Shown here in pieces: positions 15,248-23,493 of a stretch of DNA of 36,624 nt. A program made the translations under genes and the position numbers. Within the stretch, counting starts at the first letter, position 1. Each line of letters starts with the position of its first letter. The DNA comes from an uncultured bacterium (GTDB taxonomy: Bacteria; Verrucomicrobiota; Verrucomicrobiia; Verrucomicrobiales; Akkermansiaceae). Location: assembly GCA_945831585.1 (NCBI GenBank), contig CAMACY010000012.1:1-36624 (forward strand), in the 5' to 3' direction. The notes beneath the pieces were generated by a model. The model did no database searches, was not told where the DNA came from, and saw only the letters and a program-made list of their open reading frames with translations.

Positions 15248-16891
15248 ATGGCCACCTATCGCCGCTATCGTCCCGCCCGTAAAAGTTCCGGTCATGCCCT
15301 TCCGTTGACGGCTATTGGGTTGACCGCCGCCGCCCTCCTCCTGTGGGGAGCCTACAGCAAGGGACATGACATCCTGACCTTCTTCAAGGGGCAAACCATC
15401 ATCGTGCCGAGCAACAAGGAAGCCAACGATAACCTCGAGAAATTGCTTGCCGACTTGTCGGGCGACAAGGCCGGGCTGCTGGAGCTGGCCGAGAGCTCCA
15501 AGCTGCGCCTCGGGTGGATTGAAAACGAGAACACCCGCCGGCAGTTCCGCTGGTTTCTGATGTCGCGCTTGGTGGACAAGGGGCAGTGGGAGGAGGCCGT
15601 GCGCATCCTGCCCGAGGTAGAATCGCTCGCCCCCGTGGAGGGTCTCGACCGTCTGGCCGAAGCCGCACGGCAGCACGGTGACTACGAATTGCAGCTGCGG
15701 CTCGACCGCGAGTTGCAGGACAAGCTCATGCTCGCCCCCGAGCAGACCCCCCTCCTGCTGCGCTCCGTGCGCCGCAGCGCCGAGACCTGCATCGCCATGC
15801 AGCGCAGCGACGAAGCCGTCAAGGCCATCGCTCGCCTCGATGCCCCCGCCGTTCTCGCCCGGCTCAAGGAGCCCGCGCTGGCTGCCGAGGCGGCCGAGTT
15901 GCAGATGATGCGCGCCGATGTTTGCGAGGTGAAGGAGCCCGTGTTGCAGCTCGTGCGCAACATCCTGGAGCAGGCTAAGTGGCCGCTCTGCCCCGCGACC
16001 TCGCGGCTCATGCTGGAGGAAGTGACGACCACCCTGCGCGACAACAAGAACCTTTCCCCCATCGCCCTGCGCGAGATTGAGGAAAAGCTGCTGCATTGCC
16101 GCGATTCCATGCTGGAAAATCCCGACCGCGAGCATCGGCTCCCCACCTGCTACACCCTGCTGGGCGAGCTGCGCTACCGCTTGCAGAACTACGAAGGCTG
16201 CTCGCAGGCGCTCTCGCTGGCCGCCGCCTTTGCCGAGGGCTATGGCGAGATGACCAAGGAGATGCAGATTCGGCTGCGCCGCCTGCGCTCGCGCGCCAAC
16301 GAGGCGCGCGGAGCCCTCCCCGAGGCCGTGCAGGACTGCCGCTACCTGCTGGAGCACGACAGCGACCCCGCCGAGCAGCTGCGCTGCCTCTCCCTCATGG
16401 CTCAACATGCTGAGGGCGAGGAGAAAATCGAGCTCCTGAACCGCTGCTGGGACGCGCTGAAGCAAACACCCGCCCTCGCCGGGAAAGACCCGGAATTCAT
16501 GTCGCGCATTGCCAACGAGCTGGCCGCCTACTACACCGAGAAGGAGGATTACCCCAACGGCATTAAATGGGTGGGCGAGTGCACCAACATGCTCATCGCC
16601 GCCAACCCCGACCTGACCAACGGCGTGGCCCTCGCGGCGCGTTACCGGCTCGCCATGCTCAACCGCAAGGCCAAGAACGACGCCACCGCCTGCCGCCTGT
16701 TCCGCGAAATCGTGCGCGACATCGAGCAGCTGTCCGAAGAGGACCGCGCCAAACTCGACGGCGTGGATGCCAAGCTCCACCGGAACGCCGTGCGCGAGGT
16801 CTCGCGCAGCTACCTCCTCATGGGCGACAAGGACTTGGCCAAGCTGTGGATTCGCAAGATTCGCGAGAGCCTGCCCGACAAGGTGCGCTGA
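15248..16891 (+). CDS. Membrane-anchored TPR-type protein, paralogue 2
   Basis: This 547-residue protein has a short basic N-terminus (MATYRRYRPARKSS), one transmembrane helix (LPLTAIGLTAAALLLWGAY) and a long helical periplasmic domain with TPR-like pairs (YEGCSQALSLAAAFAEGYG, NGIKWVGECTNMLIAANP, ATACRLFREIVRDIEQL). The motif LAESSKLRLGWIENENTRRQ matches the pattern seen in the upstream gene. The ATG at 15248 is preferred over a TTG six bases earlier. It lies 20 bp after its paralogue and 28 bp before murJ, so cotranscription is likely. No known family is recognised beyond the TPR-like architecture. Confidence 0.75.
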   Translation: MATYRRYRPARKSSGHALPLTAIGLTAAALLLWGAYSKGHDILTFFKGQTIIVPSNKEANDNLEKLLADLSGDKAGLLELAESSKLRLGWIENENTRRQFRWFLMSRLVDKGQWEEAVRILPEVESLAPVEGLDRLAEAARQHGDYELQLRLDRELQDKLMLAPEQTPLLLRSVRRSAETCIAMQRSDEAVKAIARLDAPAVLARLKEPALAAEAAELQMMRADVCEVKEPVLQLVRNILEQAKWPLCPATSRLMLEEVTTTLRDNKNLSPIALREIEEKLLHCRDSMLENPDREHRLPTCYTLLGELRYRLQNYEGCSQALSLAAAFAEGYGEMTKEMQIRLRRLRSRANEARGALPEAVQDCRYLLEHDSDPAEQLRCLSLMAQHAEGEEKIELLNRCWDALKQTPALAGKDPEFMSRIANELAAYYTEKEDYPNGIKWVGECTNMLIAANPDLTNGVALAARYRLAMLNRKAKNDATACRLFREIVRDIEQLSEEDRAKLDGVDAKLHRNAVREVSRSYLLMGDKDLAKLWIRKIRESLPDKVR

Positions 16892-16919
16892 ACGCCGCAT
16901 TGCCCCAACGCCTGCTGCC

Positions 16920-18761
16920 ATGAGTTCGCTGCAACGCAAGAGTCTCATCGCCACGGCGGCGATTTTCTGCTGCCGCTTCACCGGTCTGCTGCGCGAGATT
17001 GTCTACACCTCGCTCTTCGGCGCCACGGGAGCCCTCGATGCCTTCCTCACCGCCTTTCGCGTGCCCAACATGCTGCGCGACATGTTTGCGGAAGGCGCCC
17101 TCTCGCAGAGCTTCACCAGCGTCATGAGCAAAACCGAGCAGCAGAGCGGTCGCGAGGCCGCCTGGGCGCTGGCCCACCGCATCGTCTCCCAGCTCTGCTC
17201 GCTCATGCTGGTCATTGTGGCGGCGGGCGTGTTGCTCGCGGGCGTCTTTATGCAGGCGCTCTACCCCGAGCGCGCACGGCTCGTGCTGCAATGCCCGGCG
17301 GGCGCTCCCGCAGCCGCGCAAGTCTACGCCACCTATGAGGGGCTGCGCGAGAACGCGGACGGGCTGCCGGAAGCTCACTTCACCGCCGAGGCCGCTTTGG
17401 ACGGGCTCACCGCCCAAAGCTGCGTGCGCGTCAGCGAGCTGCGCAAGCTCAGCATCGGCACCCGCCTGCCGCTGGGGCAGGGCAGCGGCGCACAGCCCGC
17501 CTTGCGGGTCGAAGCCCGCAGCTACATGGCGCTCGCTACGGATCTCTGCCGCATCATCTGGCCCTTCATCCTCTTCGCCTCCGTCTCCGCCCTCTGCATG
17601 GGCGCGCTCAACGTCTTCGGCATCTTCGGGCTGCCCAACTTGGCCAGCGCCGCCTTCAACCTGACCACCATCGGCCTCGGCTGCCTCCTCGGCTGGTGCA
17701 TCGACCCCGGCTTCGGCGCGGATGCCCTCTACGGCTTCGCCATCGCCGTCGTCTGCGGCGGTGCTGCCCAAATCGCCGTCCAACTCCCCAAACTGCGCCG
17801 CGAGGGCTACCGCCCGCACTGGGACCTCGGCCTGCAGTGGCAGGGGCGGTGGTGGCACTTCACCGACCCCCTCGCTCGCAAAGTCTGGTACCTCATGCTC
17901 CCCGGCGTCATCGCCGCCGGCATCACCCAAACCAATATCTTCATCAACACCGCCTTTGCCCTCTATCTGCCCGCCGGCAGCGTCACCGCCCTCTCCGGCG
18001 CCTTCCATCTCTGGCAGCTCCCCGTCGCCCTCTTCGGCGTGGCGGTGGGCATGGTCGTGCTGCCCTCCGTCTCGCGCATGACCCTCACGCGCGGCAACAG
18101 CGCCATCGCCGAGCACCTCGCCCGCGCCCTACGCTTCGTCGCCCTCTTCGCCGTCCCCTCCGCCGTGGTGCTGCTCTGCTGGGGCGTGCCCATCGTCAGC
18201 GTCTTCTTCCAGCGCGGGCGCTTCGACGCCGAGGCCTCCCTGCTCATGGGCAGCGTGCTTTCCACCTACGCCATCGGTTTGCTGGGCTATGCGGGCATGA
18301 AGGTGCTGCAACCCGTCTTCCTTGCCCTCGAAAAACCCTGGGCACCCGCCCTCCTCGCCCTCGTGGCTTGCGGCATCTCCGTGGGGCTCAACTATATCTT
18401 TGTCATTCGGTGGGGCATGCCCGCCTCCTACCTGGCTCTCACCACCTCCGTCATCACCAGCCTCAACTTCCTCTTCTACTTCCTCTACCTGCGGCATCTG
18501 CTGGGCGGCATGGCCTGTCGCATTCTCATTCCGGGGCTGCTGCGCATCCTCGGTGCGGGCGCATTGCTGGGGGCGGGCTGCCTGAGCGCGGGGCTCATCA
18601 TCCGCGTGCAGGATTGGCTGGCTTGGAGCTTCGCCGCCCGCTTCGGCTCCCTGGCGCTCGGCGGGGCGGCGGCGGGGCTGCTGTACCTGGCTGCCTGCTG
18701 GCTGTTGCGCGTGCCGGAGCTGCGCGAACTCGTCGCCGGGCTGCGCCGCCGCCGGAGCTGA
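16920..18761 (+). CDS. murJ: Lipid II flippase MurJ with large loop insertion
   Basis: MurJ flips lipid II across the inner membrane for peptidoglycan synthesis. The start MSSLQRKSLIATAAIFCCRFTG is followed by the family signature (RFTGLLREIV, LDAFLTAFRVPNMLRDMFAEGALSQSF). The protein has 613 residues; typical MurJ proteins have about 510-530. The excess is mostly a polar segment of about 85-90 residues (about 115-200, from YPERARLVLQ to RVEARSYMAL) between the third and fourth hydrophobic regions, where other MurJ proteins have a short loop. From PFILFASVSALCMGALNVF onward the pattern of helices is normal, with 14 TMs expected. The ATG at 16920 is preferred over an upstream frame overlapping the TPR gene. 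It is last in the plus-strand group and ends 6 bp from the convergent symporter gene. Confidence 0.92.
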   Translation: MSSLQRKSLIATAAIFCCRFTGLLREIVYTSLFGATGALDAFLTAFRVPNMLRDMFAEGALSQSFTSVMSKTEQQSGREAAWALAHRIVSQLCSLMLVIVAAGVLLAGVFMQALYPERARLVLQCPAGAPAAAQVYATYEGLRENADGLPEAHFTAEAALDGLTAQSCVRVSELRKLSIGTRLPLGQGSGAQPALRVEARSYMALATDLCRIIWPFILFASVSALCMGALNVFGIFGLPNLASAAFNLTTIGLGCLLGWCIDPGFGADALYGFAIAVVCGGAAQIAVQLPKLRREGYRPHWDLGLQWQGRWWHFTDPLARKVWYLMLPGVIAAGITQTNIFINTAFALYLPAGSVTALSGAFHLWQLPVALFGVAVGMVVLPSVSRMTLTRGNSAIAEHLARALRFVALFAVPSAVVLLCWGVPIVSVFFQRGRFDAEASLLMGSVLSTYAIGLLGYAGMKVLQPVFLALEKPWAPALLALVACGISVGLNYIFVIRWGMPASYLALTTSVITSLNFLFYFLYLRHLLGGMACRILIPGLLRILGAGALLGAGCLSAGLIIRVQDWLAWSFAARFGSLALGGAAAGLLYLAACWLLRVPELRELVAGLRRRRS

Positions 18762-18767
18762 GCTTCG

Positions 18768-20486
18768 TTACGAGAAAGGCTCGCGCTTGTGCACCTCGGG
18801 CGGGGTGCGGTGGCGGTGGAAGGCGCGCGAGGTGTGCACCACAAAGCACATGAAGAGCGTGACCATCAGCAGCCACAGCATGGGCAGCAGCGCACCCGGC
18901 TCCCCGCGCAGGAGATTCTGCACCTCCGGGCAGAGCTCCACAAAGAGGTTCTTGTACACCCAGGAGCCGAAAATGAGCAGCAGAATGCTCGGGGTGATGT
19001 AGTTGACCACAAAGCCGAGCATGCGCGGCAGGGGCATGAGCGCCCCGCGCCCCAGCTCGCGCAGCCCGTTCTCCGTGCCCCACACCAAGCGGAACAGGAT
19101 GAGGTAGAAGCCCGCGATGATGAAGAGTAGCAGGTTGCCCGCCCAAAAGTCCAGCGTGCTGAGAGCCTGCAAATCCTCCGTGTACCACGACACCAGCCCC
19201 GAGCCCACCCCGAGAATGAGCGCCACCAGCACCAGACTCTGCGGGCGGCTCATGTGCCAAAACTCGCGCATGAAGGCGATGGAGGGCTGCACGATGGAGA
19301 TGGAGCTTGTGACCGCCGCCAGCGACAGCAGCCCGAAGAACAGCGTGCCGAACAGCCGCCCGCCGGGCATGCCCGCAAAGACCTGCGGCAGCACGTTGAA
19401 GCCCAGCCCGAAGGTGCTGGCTCCTGCTGCCGCCGCCACGCCGAGCAGCGAGACCGTGGCGGGCACAATCATCATGCCCGCGATGCCCACCTCCACCACC
19501 TCGTTGGCGGCATTGGCCGTCAGCGAGGAGAGGGCGATGTCACGCCGCCGCCCCACATAGCTGGCGTAGCACAGCACCGTGCCGAAGCCGATGGAGAGCG
19601 AGTAGAAAATCTGCCCCGCCGCCGTAATCCACAGGTCGGGGTTGAGCAGCCCCTGCAGCAGCGTCACGCGGCGCAGCTCCACCTGCTTGCCGGGGTGCTC
19701 CGCGCGCGTGCGCTCGATGAGCTGCTGCGTCTGCGCCTCATCGGCACTCTGCGGAATCATCTGCACCGTCCTGCCGTCTGCCACCAGCTCCAGCTTGTCG
19801 GGGTTCCACATGTAGCCCAGCCCCTCGTTGACACTGCGCTCGGGGTGCGCGGCATCCGGCGTGCCCAGCGTCAGCACACGCAGCAGCACCAGCAGCGCCG
19901 TGCCCAGCAGAACCGGCATGCTCCACTTGCAAAACCACTCGATGCCGCGCGTCACCCCGCGGTATATCACATAGAAATTCGCCAGCAGTGCCAGCACGAA
20001 GAAAATCGCCAGGCTGCTGCGCTCAAAGTCGTAGACCGTCCCGTTGCCGGAGAGCCCCACGAAATTGGCGAAAAAGGCGCTGAACTCCTCGCTGCTCTGC
20101 AGCTCGAGGTTGCCCATGGCGGTGTGGTAGGCATAGCCCATCGTCCAGCCCTCCAGCAGCAGGTAGTACATACTGATGCACAGCGGGGTCATCACCCCCA
20201 GCACGCCGAGGTACTTCCACGCTGTGGAGTGCGAGATGAGCATGAAGGCCGAGGCGCAGGAATGGCCGCCCAAAATGCCGCCTCGGCGCCCGATGGTCCA
20301 CTCCACCCAGCAGAGGGGGATACCCAGCAGCAGAAAGGCGCAGAAGTAGGCAATCATGAACGCGCCGCCGCCGTACTGCGCCGCCAGCCCAGGAAAACGC
20401 AGAAAATTGCCGAAACCCACGGCGCTGCCCGCCACGGCCAGCACGGCGCCGAGGCTGCTGTTCCACTGAACACTCTTCTTAGGCAT
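18768..20486 (-). CDS. Sodium:neurotransmitter symporter family protein (downstream copy)
   Basis: This 572-residue NSS (SLC6/LeuT-fold) transporter probably takes up an amino acid with Na+. TM1 carries the family signature GSAVGFGNFLRFPGLAAQYGG, where unwound residues bind substrate and sodium. AGQIFYSLSIGFGTVLCYAS is the TM6 signature. About 12 hydrophobic segments are present. A polar insert of about 50 residues (from MWNPDKLELV to LRRVTLLQGLLNPD) sits just before TM6. The paralogous gene upstream has the same insert. The gene starts 6 bp after a 32-codon small ORF and belongs to the operon NSS, small subunit, NSS. A tract of 158 bp is identical to the upstream copy. The substrate is not deducible from sequence alone. 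Confidence 0.9.
   Translation of the reverse strand: MPKKSVQWNSSLGAVLAVAGSAVGFGNFLRFPGLAAQYGGGAFMIAYFCAFLLLGIPLCWVEWTIGRRGGILGGHSCASAFMLISHSTAWKYLGVLGVMTPLCISMYYLLLEGWTMGYAYHTAMGNLELQSSEEFSAFFANFVGLSGNGTVYDFERSSLAIFFVLALLANFYVIYRGVTRGIEWFCKWSMPVLLGTALLVLLRVLTLGTPDAAHPERSVNEGLGYMWNPDKLELVADGRTVQMIPQSADEAQTQQLIERTRAEHPGKQVELRRVTLLQGLLNPDLWITAAGQIFYSLSIGFGTVLCYASYVGRRRDIALSSLTANAANEVVEVGIAGMMIVPATVSLLGVAAAAGASTFGLGFNVLPQVFAGMPGGRLFGTLFFGLLSLAAVTSSISIVQPSIAFMREFWHMSRPQSLVLVALILGVGSGLVSWYTEDLQALSTLDFWAGNLLLFIIAGFYLILFRLVWGTENGLRELGRGALMPLPRMLGFVVNYITPSILLLIFGSWVYKNLFVELCPEVQNLLRGEPGALLPMLWLLMVTLFMCFVVHTSRAFHRHRTPPEVHKREPFS
19375..19532. repeat. 158-bp tract identical between the two NSS genes (copy A)
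   Basis: These bases are identical, including third codon positions, to 21217-21374. With three single mismatches the match extends about 45 bp further. It encodes the segment before and including the hydrophobic stretch VEVGIAGMMIVPATVSLLGV. Flanking parts of the two genes differ much more, which suggests recent gene conversion. Confidence 0.85.
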
Positions 20487-20492
20487 GGCGGC

Positions 20493-20591
20493 TTACTTGT
20501 CGCGGCGCGTCAGGCGCGCGCAGCAGACGATGAAAAGGGTGAGAACCGAGCCGATGGAAAGAAGCATGGTGATGAAACCGGCGAGAGTCAT
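20493..20591 (-). CDS. 32-residue membrane peptide, MetS-like small subunit of NSS transporter
   Basis: Between the two symporter genes the minus strand encodes a 32-codon ORF, beginning MTLAGFITMLLSIGSV and ending CCARLTRRDK. It has one hydrophobic helix (about residues 4-24) and a basic C-terminus. It starts 18 bp after the upstream NSS stop and ends 6 bp before the downstream NSS ATG, so it fits an operon gap with almost no spare sequence. Small single-TM subunits such as MetS of the Corynebacterium MetP methionine/alanine importer accompany NSS transporters in many bacteria. Location, size and topology match that class, although similarity in so short a peptide cannot be proven by eye. 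No Shine-Dalgarno sequence is visible, and translational coupling is likely. Confidence 0.68.
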   Translation of the reverse strand: MTLAGFITMLLSIGSVLTLFIVCCARLTRRDK

Positions 20592-20609
20592 GACGGGGAA
20601 GGGGAAAAA

Positions 20610-22340
20610 TCAGGAAAAGGGTTCGCGCTGCGGCACGGTCTCCGCCTCGGCGCGGCGGTGGAAATGGCGCGAGGTGTGGATGACAAAGCACATGAACAGC
20701 CCCACCAGCGCCAGCCACAGCATGGGCAGCACGCTGCCCGGCTCGCCGCTGAGCAGGGAGCGAATCTGCGGGGAGAGCTCCACAAAGACATTCTTGTAGA
20801 GCCAAGAGCCGAAAATCAGCAGCAGGATGGAGGGCGTGACCCAGTTGATGACAAAACCCAGCCCGCGCGGCAGGGGGATGAGCGCGCCGCGCCCCAGCTC
20901 GCGCAGACCGTTCCTCGTGCCCCACACAAAGCGGAAAAGGATGATGTAGAGCATGGAGAGCAGGTAGAGCGCGAAGTTCGCCGCCCAGAAGTCCATCGTG
21001 TCCAGCGCGCGCAGCCCCTCGGTGAACCAGGCGACCAGCCCCGAGCCCACCACGACGATCAAGCCCACCAGCACCACCCCCTGCGTGCGCTTGAGTCCCC
21101 AAAACTCGTGCATGAAGGCCATCGTGGGCTGTACGATGGAGAGCGAGCTGGTGACGGCCGCCAACGACAGCAGGGTGAAGAAGAGCGTGCCGAAGAAGCG
21201 CCCCCCCGGCATGCCGGCAAAGACCTGCGGCAGCACGTTGAAGCCCAGCCCGAAGGTGCTGGCTCCTGCTGCCGCCGCCACGCCGAGCAGCGAGACCGTG
21301 GCGGGCACAATCATCATGCCCGCGATGCCCACCTCCACCACCTCGTTGGCGGCATTGGCCGTCAGCGAGGAGAGCGCGATGTCGCGCCGCCGCCCCACAT
21401 AGCTGGCGTAGCACAGCACGGTGCCGAAGCCGATGGAAAGCGAAAAAAAGATTTGCCCGGCCGCCGCAATCCACAGGTCGGGGTTGAGTAGCCCGCGCAG
21501 CAGGGTGACCTCCTGCACCTCAATCTGCTTGCCGGGGTGGGCGGCGCGCGTGCGCTCGATGAGTTCCTCGCGCTGCTCTTGCGTACATTGCTGCGGAATC
21601 ATCTCCAGCGTTCGTCCCCCCTCCGTCAGCACGATTTTGCTCGGATTCCACATGTAGCCCAGTCCCTCGTTCACGCAGCGCTCGGGGTGCGCGGCATCCG
21701 GCGTGCCCAGCGTCAGCACCCGCAGCAGCACCAGCAGCGCCGTGAGCAGCAGCACGGGCATGCTCCACTTGCAGAACCACTCGATGCCGCGCGTCACACC
21801 GCGGTAGAGCACGTAAAAATTGGCCAGCAGCGCCAGCGCAAAGAAGACGGGCAGCGTGCTCTGCCCGCTCTCGAAGATGGCTCCGTCAGCCGACAGCCCC
21901 ACGAAACGCCCGAAGAAGTCGCTGAACTCCCCACTGCTCTGCAAATCGAGGTCGCCCACGGCGGTGTGGTAGGCATAGCCCATCGTCCAGCCCTCCAGCA
22001 GCAGGTAGTACATCCCCACACAGAGCGGCGCCACCACCCCGAGCGCACCGAGATATTTCCACCGGGGCGAGCGGGTAATCATCATGAACGCCGCCGCGCA
22101 GGAATGCCCGCCCAGCACGCCGCCGCGCCGACCGATGGTCCACTCCACCCAGCAGAGGGGAATGCCCAGCAGCAGAAAGGCGCAGAAGTAGGCAATCATG
22201 AACGCACCGCCGCCGTACTGCGCCGCCAGCCCGGGAAAACGCAGAAAGTTGCCGAAACCGACAGCGCTGCCCGCCACGGCGAGCATGGCGCCCAGATTGC
22301 TGTTCCACTGAACGGTTTGAGCCGACTTGCGTTGAGTCAC
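20610..22340 (-). CDS. Sodium:neurotransmitter symporter family protein (upstream copy)
   Basis: This second NSS transporter has 576 residues from the GTG at 22340. It shares most of its sequence with the downstream copy: TM1 signature GSAVGFGNFLRFPGL, TM6 signature AGQIFFSLSIGFGTVLCYAS and the same extra loop before it. It differs mainly at the C-terminus and in loops. The upstream ATG at 22352 would add four residues (MLPF), but that ATG lies inside the -10 box TATGCT of a near-consensus promoter, so it cannot be in the mRNA from that promoter. The GTG at 22340, 7 nt after the -10 box, is the first start available and gives an N-terminus (VTQRKSAQTVQWNSNLG) that matches the paralogue. It is first in the NSS, small peptide, NSS operon. 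Confidence 0.88.
   Translation of the reverse strand: MTQRKSAQTVQWNSNLGAMLAVAGSAVGFGNFLRFPGLAAQYGGGAFMIAYFCAFLLLGIPLCWVEWTIGRRGGVLGGHSCAAAFMMITRSPRWKYLGALGVVAPLCVGMYYLLLEGWTMGYAYHTAVGDLDLQSSGEFSDFFGRFVGLSADGAIFESGQSTLPVFFALALLANFYVLYRGVTRGIEWFCKWSMPVLLLTALLVLLRVLTLGTPDAAHPERCVNEGLGYMWNPSKIVLTEGGRTLEMIPQQCTQEQREELIERTRAAHPGKQIEVQEVTLLRGLLNPDLWIAAAGQIFFSLSIGFGTVLCYASYVGRRRDIALSSLTANAANEVVEVGIAGMMIVPATVSLLGVAAAAGASTFGLGFNVLPQVFAGMPGGRFFGTLFFTLLSLAAVTSSLSIVQPTMAFMHEFWGLKRTQGVVLVGLIVVVGSGLVAWFTEGLRALDTMDFWAANFALYLLSMLYIILFRFVWGTRNGLRELGRGALIPLPRGLGFVINWVTPSILLLIFGSWLYKNVFVELSPQIRSLLSGEPGSVLPMLWLALVGLFMCFVIHTSRHFHRRAEAETVPQREPFS
21217..21374. repeat. 158-bp tract identical between the two NSS genes (copy B)
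   Basis: Partner of 19375-19532 at a constant offset of 1,842 bp in direct orientation. Unequal recombination between the copies would delete or duplicate about 1.8 kb, including the small-subunit gene. Confidence 0.85.
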
Positions 22341-22347
22341 GAAAGGC

Positions 22348-22376
22348 AGCATACGTTACTTCGGGAACCCTGTCAA
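22348..22376 (-). promoter_or_regulatory. Near-consensus promoter of the NSS operon
   Basis: On the minus strand, TTGACA (22376-22371), a 17-bp spacer and TATGCT (22353-22348). The -10 box overlaps an ATG in frame with the symporter, and a GTG in the same frame lies 7 nt after the box, at the expected transcription start. This predicts a leaderless GTG-initiated mRNA. Confidence 0.7.
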
Positions 22377-22503
22377 GCACGCATTGCCGCTGCGCATGGC
22401 CTGTGGGTCTGTTTCCCATCCACTGGCGCGGGAGCGGAGGCCGGAGAGGCAATATAGGGCGATGCCGGGGGAGCCGCCCCGTTTCCCCACCCCTGATGTA
22501 TGG

Positions 22504-23493
22504 TTAATCCCTTGCGGATGCGGGAAGCGTTCCCAAGAGATCTTCCAACGCGGCATACGACTCCACGCGCGCCAGCTGCGGGCGCAGCGGCTTGGTGCCG
22601 GGAATGCCCTTGGCATAGGCCAGTAGACGGCTGCGCATAGCGCGCATGGTGAGCAGCTCCCCGCCGTAATGGCCGCTCTCTACCGCCAGACGCGCGTGGC
22701 GCAGCACAAAATCGATGCGCTCGCGCACCGTCGGCTCGGGGGGGATGGTGCCGCTCTCCAGCAAGTTGCGCGCGCGGCGGAAAATCCACGGTGCCGCCAT
22801 CGCCGCGCGCCCGATCATCACCCCGGAGACGGCGCTGTGCTCGCGGGCGCGGAGCACATCCTGCGGGGTAGCGATGTCGCCGTTGCCGATGACGGGAAGG
22901 CGCACGGCGCGCGCGCAGCGGTCGATGTGCTCCCAATCAGCGTGCCCGCTGTACTGTTGGGCTCGCGTGCGGCCGTGTACCGCCAGCGCCGTTACCCCCA
23001 CATCCTCCAGCCGCCGCGCCGCCTCCACCGCGCACAGGTGCTCGGCGTCCCAACCCAGACGCATCTTGACCGTCACGGGGATGCCGCCGGGCGCAAGCTC
23101 GCGCACCAGTGCCGCCGCACAGCGTTGCAAGAGCGGCAGATCGCGCAGCAGTGAGGAGCCTCCGTTCTTGCCCACCACCTTGGGGACAGGGCAGCCCGCG
23201 TTCAAATCGATGAAATCGGGCTGCTCGGCCTCGCAGATGATGCGCGCCGCCGCCGCCAAGTGCTCGGGGTTGGCGCCGAAGAGCTGGATGCCCAGCGGTC
23301 GGTGCTGCGCTTCAAAGCGCACATAGCGGCGGTTGCGCTCCCAGGCTTGCAGCACCCCCTCGGCCGAGACAAACTCCGTTAGCATCACATCCGCCCCCTC
23401 CTGCTTGCAGAGCGTGCGGAAGATGGGATCCGTCACCCCCGCCATCGGCGCGAGATAGAGCGGAAAGCGCGTGAAATCAACGCCATGAATCAT
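22504..23493 (-). CDS. dusB: tRNA dihydrouridine synthase, DusB-like
   Basis: This 329-residue flavoenzyme reduces uridine to dihydrouridine in the tRNA D-loop. The motifs are APMAGVTDPIFRTLCKQEGA at the FMN barrel start, DLNAGCPVPKVVGKNGGSSLL with the catalytic Cys, VKMRLGWD, VHGRTRAQQYSGHADW, GNGDIATPQDVL and GVMIGRAAMAAPWIF. KVVGKNGGSSLL and the length fit the DusB/Nifr3 subgroup, although subgroup assignment by eye is not certain. The start overlaps the stop of the siroheme decarboxylase gene (ATGA, 23493-23490), so it is the last gene of an ispE-ahb-dus operon. Its link to the other two is unlikely to be metabolic. Confidence 0.92.
   Translation of the reverse strand: MIHGVDFTRFPLYLAPMAGVTDPIFRTLCKQEGADVMLTEFVSAEGVLQAWERNRRYVRFEAQHRPLGIQLFGANPEHLAAAARIICEAEQPDFIDLNAGCPVPKVVGKNGGSSLLRDLPLLQRCAAALVRELAPGGIPVTVKMRLGWDAEHLCAVEAARRLEDVGVTALAVHGRTRAQQYSGHADWEHIDRCARAVRLPVIGNGDIATPQDVLRAREHSAVSGVMIGRAAMAAPWIFRRARNLLESGTIPPEPTVRERIDFVLRHARLAVESGHYGGELLTMRAMRSRLLAYAKGIPGTKPLRPQLARVESYAALEDLLGTLPASARD

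Noticed and set aside
13194-16981. Long minus-strand frames of 679 and 583 codons opposite lysC and the TPR genes
   Set aside because: Sense genes here have clear starts, TM helices and operon spacing. The antisense frames are open only because high GC removes stops.
19254-22457. Plus-strand frames of 745 and 306 codons opposite the NSS genes
   Set aside because: Composition is His/Arg/Gln-rich, the repeated parts mirror the NSS duplication, and the minus-strand genes have unmistakable symporter motifs.
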